This document shows positions 39,439 through 48,199 of a stretch of DNA of 55,284 nucleotides, piece after piece. Below the pieces are notes generated by a model that saw only the letters and a list, made by a program, of their open reading frames with translations, did no database searches and had not been told where the DNA came from. The position numbers and the translations under genes are program-made. Source of the stretch: a virus; IMG/VR virus record IMGVR_UViG_3300027749_003730, positions 1 through 55,284 of that record; one strand, 5' to 3'. How positions within the stretch are numbered: the first letter of the stretch is position 1; the number at the start of each line of letters is the position of its first letter.

Positions 39439-39696
39439 ATGAAAAAATTATTAGTATTACAATTAGCTGTCATCTATGCAGTATGCCTTGCGGCTACTAT
39501 GAGTATGGCGTATGCAGAAGAAAAAGATGTCAAAGTTAATGGCAAGACTATGGAAGTTCGTGTTCCAAAATCTGCACACACTGACTGCAAAGATAAAGCC
39601 AATGCAGAAAAGACTGAGTGCAAAAAGCAACCTAAAGAAATGCCAAAGATTGAAAAACCAGTAGTAGAAAAGAAAGCTGAACCAGCTAAGAAGTAA
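39439..39696 (+). CDS. Secreted small Lys/Cys-rich protein (85 aa)
   Basis: The signal peptide KKLLVLQLAVIYAVCLAATMSMAYA (split near residue 26) is clear. The mature part contains DVKVNGKTMEVRVPKSAH and then Cys pairs at KDKANAEKTECKK, ending in a Pro/Lys/Glu tail (PVVEKKAEPAKK). TAAGGAGA precedes the ATG. A strong terminator follows. It may be a small periplasmic protein, and a link to the radical SAM array downstream is only positional. Confidence 0.62.
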   Translation: MKKLLVLQLAVIYAVCLAATMSMAYAEEKDVKVNGKTMEVRVPKSAHTDCKDKANAEKTECKKQPKEMPKIEKPVVEKKAEPAKK

Positions 39697-39704
39697 TAAC
39701 ACGG

Positions 39705-39746
39705 CCCGCCCCTCTAATGTCATAGACTTACGGGCGGGTTTTCTTT
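39705..39746 (+). terminator. Rho-independent terminator
   Basis: CCCGCCC (39705-39711) pairs perfectly with GGGCGGG (39732-39738), followed by TTTTCTTTT. It closes the secreted-protein gene and separates it from the sulfotransferase and radical SAM array. Confidence 0.88.
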
Positions 39747-39765
39747 TGACTAAATTATCTACGCA

Positions 39766-39773
39766 TATAAATA
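39766..39773 (+). promoter_or_regulatory. T4-type late promoter (TATAAATA)
   Basis: A perfect TATAAATA ends four bases before the ATG of the sulfotransferase-like gene at 39778. A transcript starting at the usual distance would be leaderless or nearly so. It could drive the whole array that follows. Confidence 0.6.
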
Positions 39774-39777
39774 GCAT

Positions 39778-40473
39778 ATGAGAATTTGTTTATTAGGACT
39801 ACCAAGATGTGGCAGTCAATTTATTTCAGGATTAATTAAGGGGACATTACAGTTCTGCTCAAACTTAGCAGAGCCATATACTCCTGGACACGAATATACT
39901 ATAATCAAAGAAGACGGACATCTAAAGATTGTAAAAAATACTATGAACTTTTCTTCGTTCAAAGATCAAATTGAATATGTAAGTACTACGTTAAAACTTG
40001 GAAGGACAGACCATCCAATAATAATGAAGGTGTTTCTAACACAACCAACTGTGCCGTTTATAGAAAAAATAATTAATGATTTGCAAGAGTTAAATTTTAA
40101 TTTCTTAATTGTAAAAAGAGAAAATATTGAACATCAACTGTTAAGTTGGTTAATTGCCGAGGAAAGTAATAAATGGTGCTCTCTCGATGGCGAACATATT
40201 TCACCTATAACTATTACTAATATAACCAATGCAGATTGGTTATATAGCGATATGTTAAAATTTGATGAATTAATTACGCAATTTAAAATAAATGTTCCAA
40301 CTATAAGATATGAACATGCCATTGAAGATTTATCTAAATATCTAAAGACTCCAATTCGAACACATACTTTATTAAAAAAACAAGTAATCGATGATCCGTA
40401 CGATATGATTGTAAATGCCGATGAAGTAAAAGAACATATAAAAAGATTATTAAATGACAGAACAATATATTAA
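39778..40473 (+). CDS. Sulfotransferase-like protein (copy 1)
   Basis: In this 231-residue protein, the N-terminal ICLLGLPRCGSQFISGL (2-18) resembles the 5'-phosphosulfate-binding loop of sulfotransferases, and NFLIVKRENIEHQLLSW (about 104-120) resembles the 3'-phosphate-binding region. It is small compared with the usual 250-300 residues. Enzymes of this type transfer sulfate from PAPS to sugars, tyrosine or small molecules. It overlaps the radical SAM start by 20 bases, and a related gene lies at 41401-42177. Strong coupling to the radical SAM array suggests a shared pathway. Confidence 0.6.
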   Translation: MRICLLGLPRCGSQFISGLIKGTLQFCSNLAEPYTPGHEYTIIKEDGHLKIVKNTMNFSSFKDQIEYVSTTLKLGRTDHPIIMKVFLTQPTVPFIEKIINDLQELNFNFLIVKRENIEHQLLSWLIAEESNKWCSLDGEHISPITITNITNADWLYSDMLKFDELITQFKINVPTIRYEHAIEDLSKYLKTPIRTHTLLKKQVIDDPYDMIVNADEVKEHIKRLLNDRTIY

Positions 40474-41401
40474 ACTAGAACATTCTAATCCTGGTCATGA
40501 AGATTGGTTTGTAGTAAACTGGTGTCTTGGTAATACTTGTAATTTCGAATGTAGTTATTGCCCAGCGTCCCTGCATGACGGATCTAAACGTTGGCCAGAT
40601 CCGCAGGTAATTAAAAACTTTATTGCAAAAGTAAAAGATCACTATTTTCATAAAAATATCTATTTTGAATTTACCGGCGGTGAAGTCACTATGTATAAAG
40701 ACTTTATTGAGATTTGTCAGTTTTGTACAGAGATGGGTATTAAAGTAGGTTTGATCAGCAATGGGTCACGTACATTAAGATACTGGGAAGAAAACATGCA
40801 GTTCTTTGACCATGTGTGTTTAAGCTATCATCCAGAGTTTGCAGATGATGAACATTTTGTTAATGTAGTTAAATTATTACATAACGATGTTCGTACACAC
40901 GTTAATATTATGATGAGTCCTGAAAAGTTTGATCACTGCTATGCAGTAGCAAATAAAGTAAAGAATTTAGGTAATATCTCAATGGCCTTACAACCATTGA
41001 TTCACGATTTTGGTGATACATTATTTGATTACACTGAATTCCAAAAGAAAATATTTGATAAACAACATGAGTTGATTACTAAACATATCAAGTTTGACAA
41101 GAAGTTTGATTACTATCGAGGTGCAATGCGAGCAGTAAATGATGAAGGCAAAAGTTTAGTATCTAGTGCCCACAGATTTATCAGCGAAAAAACCAACAAT
41201 TGGTTAGGGTGGAAATGCTACGCGGGCATTGAACAATTGATTGTCGATATGGACGGCACCATTCATCGAGGATGGTGTAAGGTAGGAGGAGTTATTGGGC
41301 ATATTGAAGATACAAAATTGCAACTACCAATGGATCCAGTTATTTGTAATAAGACCATGTGCCATTGTAATTTTGATATCATGTGTACTAAGGAAAAATA
41401 A
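40454..41401 (+). CDS. Radical SAM protein with C-terminal twitch/SPASM-like module
   Basis: In this 315-residue protein, the radical SAM motif is C29-C33-C36 (TCNFECSYC). The C-terminal module GWKCYAGIEQLIVDMDGTIHRG, followed by WCKVGG and CNKTMCHCNFDIMC (about 255-311), probably binds an auxiliary cluster. The related minus-strand gene 49414-50469 has the same module at its N-terminus. The GGEVTMY segment near 75-81 is typical. It is part of the array 40454-51757. It overlaps both sulfotransferase-like genes. Confidence 0.85.
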   Translation: MTEQYIKLEHSNPGHEDWFVVNWCLGNTCNFECSYCPASLHDGSKRWPDPQVIKNFIAKVKDHYFHKNIYFEFTGGEVTMYKDFIEICQFCTEMGIKVGLISNGSRTLRYWEENMQFFDHVCLSYHPEFADDEHFVNVVKLLHNDVRTHVNIMMSPEKFDHCYAVANKVKNLGNISMALQPLIHDFGDTLFDYTEFQKKIFDKQHELITKHIKFDKKFDYYRGAMRAVNDEGKSLVSSAHRFISEKTNNWLGWKCYAGIEQLIVDMDGTIHRGWCKVGGVIGHIEDTKLQLPMDPVICNKTMCHCNFDIMCTKEK

Positions 41402-42177
41402 TGTTTCGATATTGCGTGTTATCAATTCCTCGAACAGGGAGTACATGGCTAACTAACGGCATTGGTCATACTTATCATCGATTTAAAAATTATATTAATT
41501 TACATGAATTTTGTACTCCATTTACTCGAATCAATAGTAGATATAAACTAGACGACAATAATATTATTAAAGAGTTTTTTGAGACAGAACCTTACGAAGT
41601 TTTAAATCCTACTAATTTTGTAAATTCTAGAGTAGATATATTATTAAAAGGTGATATTAATCAGCCATTAGTTTTAAAATATATGTATATGACACGACCA
41701 TTAAAAGAAACTAACGACTTAGATAATCTTCAAAGAATCCAAGATCATAAGATTATTATAGTTAATCTTATTAGAGATACATTTGACAGTACAATAAGTT
41801 CAGCAGTAGCCGGGTTAACCGGCATAAATCACAAGTGGGAAACTACTAAGGGCGAGTTCTGGTCAACTAGTAATGGTGAAAAAACTAAAATTAATATTCC
41901 CAATATTATTGTACCTGCACTAGATTTTAAAGCAGCATATTTTCAAATGAAGCAGGCAAATATAGAAAAACAAAAGATAGCAGATTTATTAGGATGTACA
42001 ACAGTTAACTATAACAACTTAAGATTTGATTGTATCAATAATAAAATACCATTCCAAAATTATACACATTCTAGAAAAGTCTATGATGTTGATTACAGTG
42101 AAATTATACAAAATTATGATCAGTTATTAAAAATAAAAGAACAAGTAGATAATATGTTTTCTACTAACAACCTATGA
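41401..42177 (+). CDS. Sulfotransferase-like protein (copy 2)
   Basis: In this 258-residue protein, CVLSIPRTGSTWLTNGI (5-21) matches the PAPS 5'-phosphosulfate loop. IIIVNLIRDTFDSTISSAV (about 118-136) resembles the 3'-phosphate-binding segment with conserved R and S. It starts overlapping the preceding stop by one base. Copy 1 at 39778-40473 shares the position next to the radical SAM gene but little else. A short relic of a third copy follows at 42174. Confidence 0.65.
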   Translation: MFRYCVLSIPRTGSTWLTNGIGHTYHRFKNYINLHEFCTPFTRINSRYKLDDNNIIKEFFETEPYEVLNPTNFVNSRVDILLKGDINQPLVLKYMYMTRPLKETNDLDNLQRIQDHKIIIVNLIRDTFDSTISSAVAGLTGINHKWETTKGEFWSTSNGEKTKINIPNIIVPALDFKAAYFQMKQANIEKQKIADLLGCTTVNYNNLRFDCINNKIPFQNYTHSRKVYDVDYSEIIQNYDQLLKIKEQVDNMFSTNNL

Positions 42178-42227
42178 GAATTTGTTTGTTAGGATTTCAA
42201 ATATTAATGAGGTTCTTACTGCTTTAA
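42174..42227 (+). pseudogene. Relic of a sulfotransferase gene start (18 codons)
   Basis: The first seven codons (MRICLLG) are identical in protein to those of 39778-40473, and the first 22 bases match apart from one change. The frame then breaks off after FQILMRFLLL. The small overlap (ATGA) with the previous stop also looks like that of the intact genes. It seems to be the left end of a deleted third copy. Confidence 0.45.
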
Positions 42228-42234
42228 ATATATC

Positions 42235-42456
42235 ATGAATAATAAAATAATACCAATATTACCCGAATCGCCCGTAGCAGGTAATCCTATGGATACCATG
42301 TGTGAGTTTAAATGGAATTATCCAATATTTCAAATGGACCGTGGCGAGTTTAGAAGTTGCTGTCGTACTCCATCAAAGCAGGTGCCTGAATCTTTACTAC
42401 AGGAAAAAGGCATAGATGCCTTTTTAAACAATGATGAAATTATTAAAGTCGTCTAG
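42235..42456 (+). CDS. N-terminal fragment of an interrupted radical SAM gene
   Basis: This 73-residue frame matches the N-terminal SPASM-like module of neighbouring radical SAM proteins: FKWNYPIFQMDRGEFRSCCRTP (about 22-43) corresponds to the CVLPFARLQIDPDGRAKPCC-type segment. It stops at TAG (42454-42456), and the continuation RHADCQSCWNLEDRGMKS lies in the same reading frame from 42475 on. The disrupted stretch between is 18-20 bases long and can be explained by one deletion and one insertion. It is an ancient or sequencing-related break of one gene of about 467 residues (42235-43638). Confidence 0.55.
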   Translation: MNNKIIPILPESPVAGNPMDTMCEFKWNYPIFQMDRGEFRSCCRTPSKQVPESLLQEKGIDAFLNNDEIIKVV

Positions 42457-42519
42457 ATTTGATCAAACGGTGTTAGGCACGCTGACTGTCAGAGCTGCTG
42501 GAACTTAGAAGACCGAGGC

Positions 42520-43638
42520 ATGAAGAGTCCTAGAGAACCAGAAAATTTTTGGAACTTCTTAAAACGTGAGCGTGTTATTCCTCGAGACATAGAGTACAAT
42601 GAAGAGAATGTACGTGTAGAACTAGGAAAAATTAATTCCGTAAATCATCCATTTTTAAAGGCTAGAAAACCTTACATGATGGAAATCAGTCTAGGCAATA
42701 CATGTGATTTAAAATGTATGTACTGTAATCATCATTACTCAACACAGTGGGCAACAGAACTAATAAAGATAGGTGAAATCACGCAAGAACAATATGATCG
42801 AGAGTTTCCAAAAACAGCACCCAGTTATGAAGCTAAATTCTGGGAGTGGTTTAATTCAGTCGGAAGCTGGAGCATACACCGAATTAATATGATTGGTGGC
42901 GAACCTCTTATTATTCCTGAATTCTATGAGTATGTAGAAAAAATGACTGCTCGATTTGATAAAATAATGCCTATTAAAAGATTAAAGCCGACACTGTGTA
43001 TTGTGACAAACATGCATACACCTGCTAATTATTTTAATAAATTTATCAACAGTCTTCCTAAAATTACAAAAGTATTTGATTTAGAAATTTTAATTAGTAT
43101 GGAGAGTTTAGAAAATCGTGCTGAGTACATTCGCAATGGCATCTCGTGGGATCGATTTAACTCAAATGTAAATAAAATTCTAGCTGTTAAAGATTCTGAA
43201 TTCCAAATAGGATTTCTAATGTCTGTTAATGTATTAAGTATTGCTACTACTAAAAACTTTGTAGAGTATGCAACTAACTTGTCAGACCAATATCAACGAC
43301 CTATTGGACTAAAACAAAATATTGTTAACTTTCCTAAGTGGCAAAACCCCATGATATTACCATCAGAATTTTCAAAATATCTATACGAAACAATTGAATA
43401 CATGGAACAGCATGTTAGCAGAATACCTAATCCAACTGACTTTCACGGTCGATATGATCAATATATGATATTTTTAAAGAGCCTGGCGGACAGTATGGCA
43501 ACTAACGATGGAGACTATACTGAAGATCGTAAGAAGTTTTATGAATGGTACAATACCTTTGATCAACGTCGTGGTCTTAATTTAGTAGAAACATTTCCTG
43601 AATATACAGAATTTTACAACTATTGCAAAACATTATGA
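42520..43638 (+). CDS. Radical SAM protein (main part of interrupted gene)
   Basis: This 372-residue frame contains the radical SAM motif in GNTCDLKCMYCNHHYSTQW (about residues 60-78), with MIGGEPLI at about 124-131. The N-terminal cluster module lies upstream in the same frame (42235-42456 and 42475-42519), separated by two stops from short indels. If the break is a sequencing error, the whole protein is about 467 residues and equals its neighbours in size. It overlaps the next gene by four bases. Confidence 0.75.
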   Translation: MKSPREPENFWNFLKRERVIPRDIEYNEENVRVELGKINSVNHPFLKARKPYMMEISLGNTCDLKCMYCNHHYSTQWATELIKIGEITQEQYDREFPKTAPSYEAKFWEWFNSVGSWSIHRINMIGGEPLIIPEFYEYVEKMTARFDKIMPIKRLKPTLCIVTNMHTPANYFNKFINSLPKITKVFDLEILISMESLENRAEYIRNGISWDRFNSNVNKILAVKDSEFQIGFLMSVNVLSIATTKNFVEYATNLSDQYQRPIGLKQNIVNFPKWQNPMILPSEFSKYLYETIEYMEQHVSRIPNPTDFHGRYDQYMIFLKSLADSMATNDGDYTEDRKKFYEWYNTFDQRRGLNLVETFPEYTEFYNYCKTL

Positions 43639-45023
43639 TTAAAAAAGAATGGAATTTTTATAGCACCCCATACCAGCATTGGGAGTGGGACACAATGGTA
43701 GGGTTGTGTAAAAAAATTGACGAGATATATAACTGGGATATATCTAAAAAATTAGAAGGTAAAAGAAGTGCGGGTGAGCTTTCTGACAACGATATCGTTG
43801 ACAATATTCCAGATAATTTTTGTGTGCTACCGTTTGCAAGATTACAAATAGATCCTGATGGTAGGGCCAAACCTTGTTGTAAATACAAAAACGGTGTGGC
43901 ACCGGATCTAAATGATCATACAAAATTACCTAATAAAAACTTAGACGAATTATGGAATCAAGATGAGTTTGTTATGATCCGTGATCAGTTTATGCGAAAT
44001 CAACGACCTGAAGGTTGTAAGGTATGTTGGGATGAAGAAGCGGCTGGTATGAAAAGCCTTAGACAAGTAGTGCAAAATGGTGGTAAAGAGAATCCTCGAT
44101 ATAATTTGTTTGTAAAAGTTCCTAGCCAAAGTCCAGACCACTTAGATCTAAAGCTCAGTAATTTATGTAATTTAAAATGTAGAATATGTACCCCATTTTT
44201 ATCTAGCCAATGGATTAAAGAACATAAAGATTTAAAACTGGCAGATGACAATGTTATTAAAATTTACACTGAGAACTCTCGTGAAAAATTATTTGAAGAT
44301 ACGTACAACGAAGAAATATTGAAACAATGGGCGCCTAATATAACTGACATCGAATTCTACGGTGGAGAACCACTAATACAACAAGAACATAGTAAGGTGT
44401 TGGAAATTATAACAACCTATGGTACTACTGAAAGATTAAGATTTTTTTATAACAGTAATTCGACACAATTTAATCCTAAGTTTTTTGAGTACTGGAAAAA
44501 ATGTTCGTTTATCACTATTAATTTTAGTGTTGATGATATAGGCGAAAGATTTGAATATCAAAGAAAAAATGCAGTATATGACGATGTGTTTAAGAATCTT
44601 GCATTATTTGTTGAACATGCAGACAAGCATCAACTAAAGTACGAGTTTAACATATACTGTACTGTTGGAATAATGAATGTTTTGTATCTACCTGAATTTT
44701 TAAAAGAAGCTGAAAAGTTTAATTTGCAAATATGGCTGAACCTAGTACATTACCCTGATCACTTTAACATTAAAAATTTACCTAAAGACGTTAAAGAAAT
44801 AGTAAAAACAAAATTAGAAACTATAGATTATAGTAATATAAAATTTAATAGAGATTCAATTAGCATAAAAGACATTATTAACTTTATGATGTTAAATGAT
44901 AATGACCCTGCAATGATTGAAAAATTTTATGACGTAGTTAATTTACATGACGGGTATCGAGAAGAATCATTTGAACAAACTTTTCCAGAATTACATGATT
45001 TATTAAAGAAGAGTAAGACATGA
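43635..45023 (+). CDS. Radical SAM protein with N-terminal SPASM-like cluster module
   Basis: In this 462-residue protein, the N-terminal module reads FCVLPFARLQIDPDGRAKPC, then CCK and CKVCWDEEAAGMKSLRQ (about 60-140). The radical SAM motif CNLKCRIC follows near residue 175, and FYGGEPLIQQEH near residue 240. The layout (cluster module first, core second) recurs in the next genes and is typical of twitch-type phage radical SAM proteins. The start at ATGA overlap (43635) is preferred over ATG 43623. The substrate is unknown. Confidence 0.87.
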   Translation: MIKKEWNFYSTPYQHWEWDTMVGLCKKIDEIYNWDISKKLEGKRSAGELSDNDIVDNIPDNFCVLPFARLQIDPDGRAKPCCKYKNGVAPDLNDHTKLPNKNLDELWNQDEFVMIRDQFMRNQRPEGCKVCWDEEAAGMKSLRQVVQNGGKENPRYNLFVKVPSQSPDHLDLKLSNLCNLKCRICTPFLSSQWIKEHKDLKLADDNVIKIYTENSREKLFEDTYNEEILKQWAPNITDIEFYGGEPLIQQEHSKVLEIITTYGTTERLRFFYNSNSTQFNPKFFEYWKKCSFITINFSVDDIGERFEYQRKNAVYDDVFKNLALFVEHADKHQLKYEFNIYCTVGIMNVLYLPEFLKEAEKFNLQIWLNLVHYPDHFNIKNLPKDVKEIVKTKLETIDYSNIKFNRDSISIKDIINFMMLNDNDPAMIEKFYDVVNLHDGYREESFEQTFPELHDLLKKSKT

Positions 45024-46225
45024 ATCTAGGTAGTTATGGCGATAGTTTTTGCGTAATGCCGTGGACTAATCTGTCGACTGATGTCAATGGATCTCTAAGA
45101 CCGTGTTGTAAATTTGCACAACCGAATATTAATAATGAATTACAATTGCCTAATATGAAGGATGGCAGGATTGATGTGCTGTGGAATTCACAAGGTTTTC
45201 AAAACTTAAGAAAAGCATTTTTAGACGGTAAAAAACCTAAAGAGTGTCATCAATGTTGGGATGAAGAATCAGCTGGAATTAGGAGTATGCGTCAGGACTT
45301 TCCACAAAACATTGATATTTCTAAGATAGAATTTTTGCCAGTTAATAAATCTGGACCAAAAGCATTAGATTTAAAACTGAGTAATGTGTGTAATCTTAAA
45401 TGTAGAATCTGCGGACCAATGGCATCAAGCTCTTTGTTTAAAGAACATAAGCAACGGTATGGTATTAAAATTATTGAAAATAAACACGATCCGGAATACC
45501 GGAGCGAATACTGGCTTGAAAATAAATTTTTTGATACTAACAATGAAGAAGTATTTGTTAACTGGTTGAAGGATCTACAGCATTTAGAAATTACAGGTGG
45601 CGAACCTATGACAAGTCCGGAAAACTTAAAGTTATTAAAAACTTTAGATGACCTAGACTTATCTAAGAACATTACATTTCTAATGAATACTAATGCTACA
45701 ATAGTAAATGATAAAGTATTACAGTACATTAAAAAATTTAAATATGCTCAAATATTCTTAAGCATAGATGATATTGATAATCGATATGAATATCAAAGAT
45801 TTCCAGGTAATTTCAAAACAATTGAAGACAACTTAAAGCAATACAAAAAACTACAAAACGAAAATTCCAATGTATCTATTACAATTTTCCCAACTATAAG
45901 TAATTTTAATATTTTTTATCTAGACGAAATATACAACTGGTTAAATGAACACGGAGTATCATACTTCTTTAATATACTACATCACTCAAGTTATAACTGT
46001 ATTAAAAATTTACCACAACAGATTAAAAATATATTAATAGAAAAATACAAGAATAGCAAAATAGAAAAAATACATGAATTATTAAGTTTTTTAAATCAAC
46101 CTGGCCAGGATGAATTAGATTTATTTTTTAATGAAGTTAATGAAGTTGATAAAATAAGAGATCAAAAATTTGAAATAGAATTTAACGAATGGTATAAAGT
46201 ATTAACAAATGCAAAAATTAACTGA
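45020..46225 (+). CDS. Radical SAM protein with N-terminal SPASM-like cluster module
   Basis: In this 401-residue protein, the N-terminal cysteines C11, C29, C30, C76 and C79 (in FCVMPWTNLSTDVNGSLRPCC and CHQCWDEESAG) form the cluster module. The radical SAM core is at C124-C128-C131 (VCNLKCRICGP), with ITGGEPMTSPE near 192-202. It overlaps the previous stop by four bases and the next start by 17. It is very close in plan to 43635-45023, which suggests an old tandem duplication. Confidence 0.88.
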   Translation: MNLGSYGDSFCVMPWTNLSTDVNGSLRPCCKFAQPNINNELQLPNMKDGRIDVLWNSQGFQNLRKAFLDGKKPKECHQCWDEESAGIRSMRQDFPQNIDISKIEFLPVNKSGPKALDLKLSNVCNLKCRICGPMASSSLFKEHKQRYGIKIIENKHDPEYRSEYWLENKFFDTNNEEVFVNWLKDLQHLEITGGEPMTSPENLKLLKTLDDLDLSKNITFLMNTNATIVNDKVLQYIKKFKYAQIFLSIDDIDNRYEYQRFPGNFKTIEDNLKQYKKLQNENSNVSITIFPTISNFNIFYLDEIYNWLNEHGVSYFFNILHHSSYNCIKNLPQQIKNILIEKYKNSKIEKIHELLSFLNQPGQDELDLFFNEVNEVDKIRDQKFEIEFNEWYKVLTNAKIN

Positions 46226-47318
46226 ACAAGAAGTATTGGAATATCACGAAAAACGAAAAAATATGGATTTGCTAAAATCTGTAGATACTCGCAGTCCGTG
46301 TTCTGCACCATTTAATAACATGTACTTTACTAGTGACGGAAAAGTTAGTCCATGCTGGCTTCTAGTAGGTGCATTAGAAGATTGGGATGGCACTAAAACT
46401 ATTTTAGATATTTGGAAGGGCGATGCATTTAACAAATATCGTAATAATTTAAAAAATAATATTTTTGAAGAACAATGTAAAGTTTGTAAAAATAACATAC
46501 AAGTTGGCAATTGGCCATTAGCAATGGCATATGATCACTTTAGTATTAAGGAATATCCTACCATGCTAGAGTTAGAATTAAGCAATCAATGCAATTTAGA
46601 ATGTGTCATGTGTGAGGGGCGCCTTAGTTCGGGCATTAGAAAAAATCGCGACAAACTGCCGCCGATGCCAATGCTGTACGATGATACTTTTGTTGAACAG
46701 TTAAGAGAATTTATACCGCATTTAGAAGAATTACGTTTTAATGGTGGCGAACCGTTTGCACAAAAAATTGTATACGATATATGTATGCTAGCTGCTGAGA
46801 TTAATCCTAGTCTAAAAATCAACATAGCCACCAATGGAACAGTTTACAATAAACAAGTTCAAAAAATTATGGATGGATGTAATTTACATTTAAACATTAG
46901 TATTGATAGTCTTAATAAAAACAACTACGAAGAAATACGAGTTAACGGAGAGTTTGGCGAGTTAATGAAAAACTTTGATATTTTTAAAAAGTACTGCCAT
47001 GATAATGATAGAATGTTAAGTGTTATGATTAATCCAATGCGTAATAACTGGTGGGAAATGCCGGACTTTGTAGAGTTCTGCAATACTAATAAAGTTTACT
47101 TATGGTACAATACTATTCATCATCCTGCTCATTTAGCTATCTGGAACTTATCTAAAGAAGAATTAAAAATTATATATAACACATTATCAGAAAAATTAGA
47201 AACATTAGGCACTGATGATCCGTTTGGTAATTTAAAAAAATGTCATCATTTCATCCATAATCAAATAAAAAATTGGTACGACACAAGTAAAAATCATATT
47301 AAAATAAATACCATATGA
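46209..47318 (+). CDS. Radical SAM protein with N-terminal SPASM-like cluster module
   Basis: In this 369-residue protein, C31 (SPCSAPFNNMYFTSDGKVSP), C49, C90 and C93 form the N-terminal module. The radical SAM motif is C128-C132-C135 (QCNLECVMCEG), and FNGGEPFAQK is near 178-187. It overlaps both neighbours. The later FCNTNKVYLWYNTIHHPAHL segment repeats in the two preceding genes as LVHYP or LHHSS, so the array members share a C-terminal signature. Confidence 0.88.
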   Translation: MQKLTEQEVLEYHEKRKNMDLLKSVDTRSPCSAPFNNMYFTSDGKVSPCWLLVGALEDWDGTKTILDIWKGDAFNKYRNNLKNNIFEEQCKVCKNNIQVGNWPLAMAYDHFSIKEYPTMLELELSNQCNLECVMCEGRLSSGIRKNRDKLPPMPMLYDDTFVEQLREFIPHLEELRFNGGEPFAQKIVYDICMLAAEINPSLKINIATNGTVYNKQVQKIMDGCNLHLNISIDSLNKNNYEEIRVNGEFGELMKNFDIFKKYCHDNDRMLSVMINPMRNNWWEMPDFVEFCNTNKVYLWYNTIHHPAHLAIWNLSKEELKIIYNTLSEKLETLGTDDPFGNLKKCHHFIHNQIKNWYDTSKNHIKINTI

Positions 47319-48199
47319 AAAAAACTCTATTGATTAACGGATGTAGTTATACCGCAGGCGATGATATTGCATGGGATCATGCAACCCACGGCAACTGGCG
47401 AGAATTCCATAGATCAACAAAATTAGATAAAAACCAAATACATGATAACTATACAAAATTAATAAGACCCCAGTATAACTTTGCTGGAGTTCTTAGTAGA
47501 TTGTTGAATACAACATCAGTTGATTTATCAAGAGACGGTAATAATAATTCCGAAATTGCCTTAACAACTATTGGGTATATTAGCCAATTAACCCCAGAAG
47601 AAAGAAAAAATCTTCATGTATGTATTGGGTGGACTGAGCCTGCTAGACTGTGTAGATGGAGCAATAGTACTGAAAAGTTTACAACCATTAATGTCACAAT
47701 GCTAGATTGGTATAAATCTAACAACGACGATTGGAATAAAAATCTATATAACGAATTTTATGAAAACAGTATAGCATGGCTTGCTAGTGCTAAAGATATC
47801 GATCTGTTAGTTGATGGTATGTTTCGAATATTAGCAGTAGAAAATTATTTAAAATCAGAAGGAATTACATACACATTTTGGAAATCATTAGGCCAGGCAA
47901 CTAAAAAATCTGACTTAGTAATATTAAAAAAACATACTAGATTAAATTTTAATAATTTAGATAATAGCAACTGGATTAAATTTACAGTCAGTGACAATAC
48001 GCTTAACAAACATAGTAAAGAATTCAACGAACTGGATATAAGTACACATCCATATATTGGTATACCTTGGCGCTGGGTATTAGATGAATCTTACGATCTC
48101 TATATTACTCCTGGATACCATCCTACTAAAATTGCAGTTGAAGAATTATCTAAAAAAATTATGCATCATATTCAAATGACCGAATTTAAGGATTTTTGA
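47315..48199 (+). CDS. SGNH/GDSL-hydrolase-like protein (DUF6071-like)
   Basis: In this 294-residue protein, LLINGCSYTAGDD (about 5-17) has the G-x-S motif, SRDGNNNSEIA (about 72-82) the conserved Gly/Asn, and the late TPGYHPTKIA (about 267-276) the D/G-x-x-H-like end. This order fits SGNH-fold proteins of the DUF6071 type known in marine phages. Such proteins may hydrolyse or transfer acyl esters on carbohydrate or peptide. It is inserted in the radical SAM array and overlaps the preceding gene by four bases. Confidence 0.7.
   Translation: MKKTLLINGCSYTAGDDIAWDHATHGNWREFHRSTKLDKNQIHDNYTKLIRPQYNFAGVLSRLLNTTSVDLSRDGNNNSEIALTTIGYISQLTPEERKNLHVCIGWTEPARLCRWSNSTEKFTTINVTMLDWYKSNNDDWNKNLYNEFYENSIAWLASAKDIDLLVDGMFRILAVENYLKSEGITYTFWKSLGQATKKSDLVILKKHTRLNFNNLDNSNWIKFTVSDNTLNKHSKEFNELDISTHPYIGIPWRWVLDESYDLYITPGYHPTKIAVEELSKKIMHHIQMTEFKDF

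Noticed and set aside
39746-39773. TTGACT and TATAAA as a sigma-70 promoter before the sulfotransferase gene
   Set aside because: The spacer is only 14 bases. The TATAAATA box itself fits a T4-type late promoter better.
45292-45729. A 145-codon antisense frame inside a radical SAM gene
   Set aside because: It is a shadow of the 401-residue radical SAM gene with no start signal.
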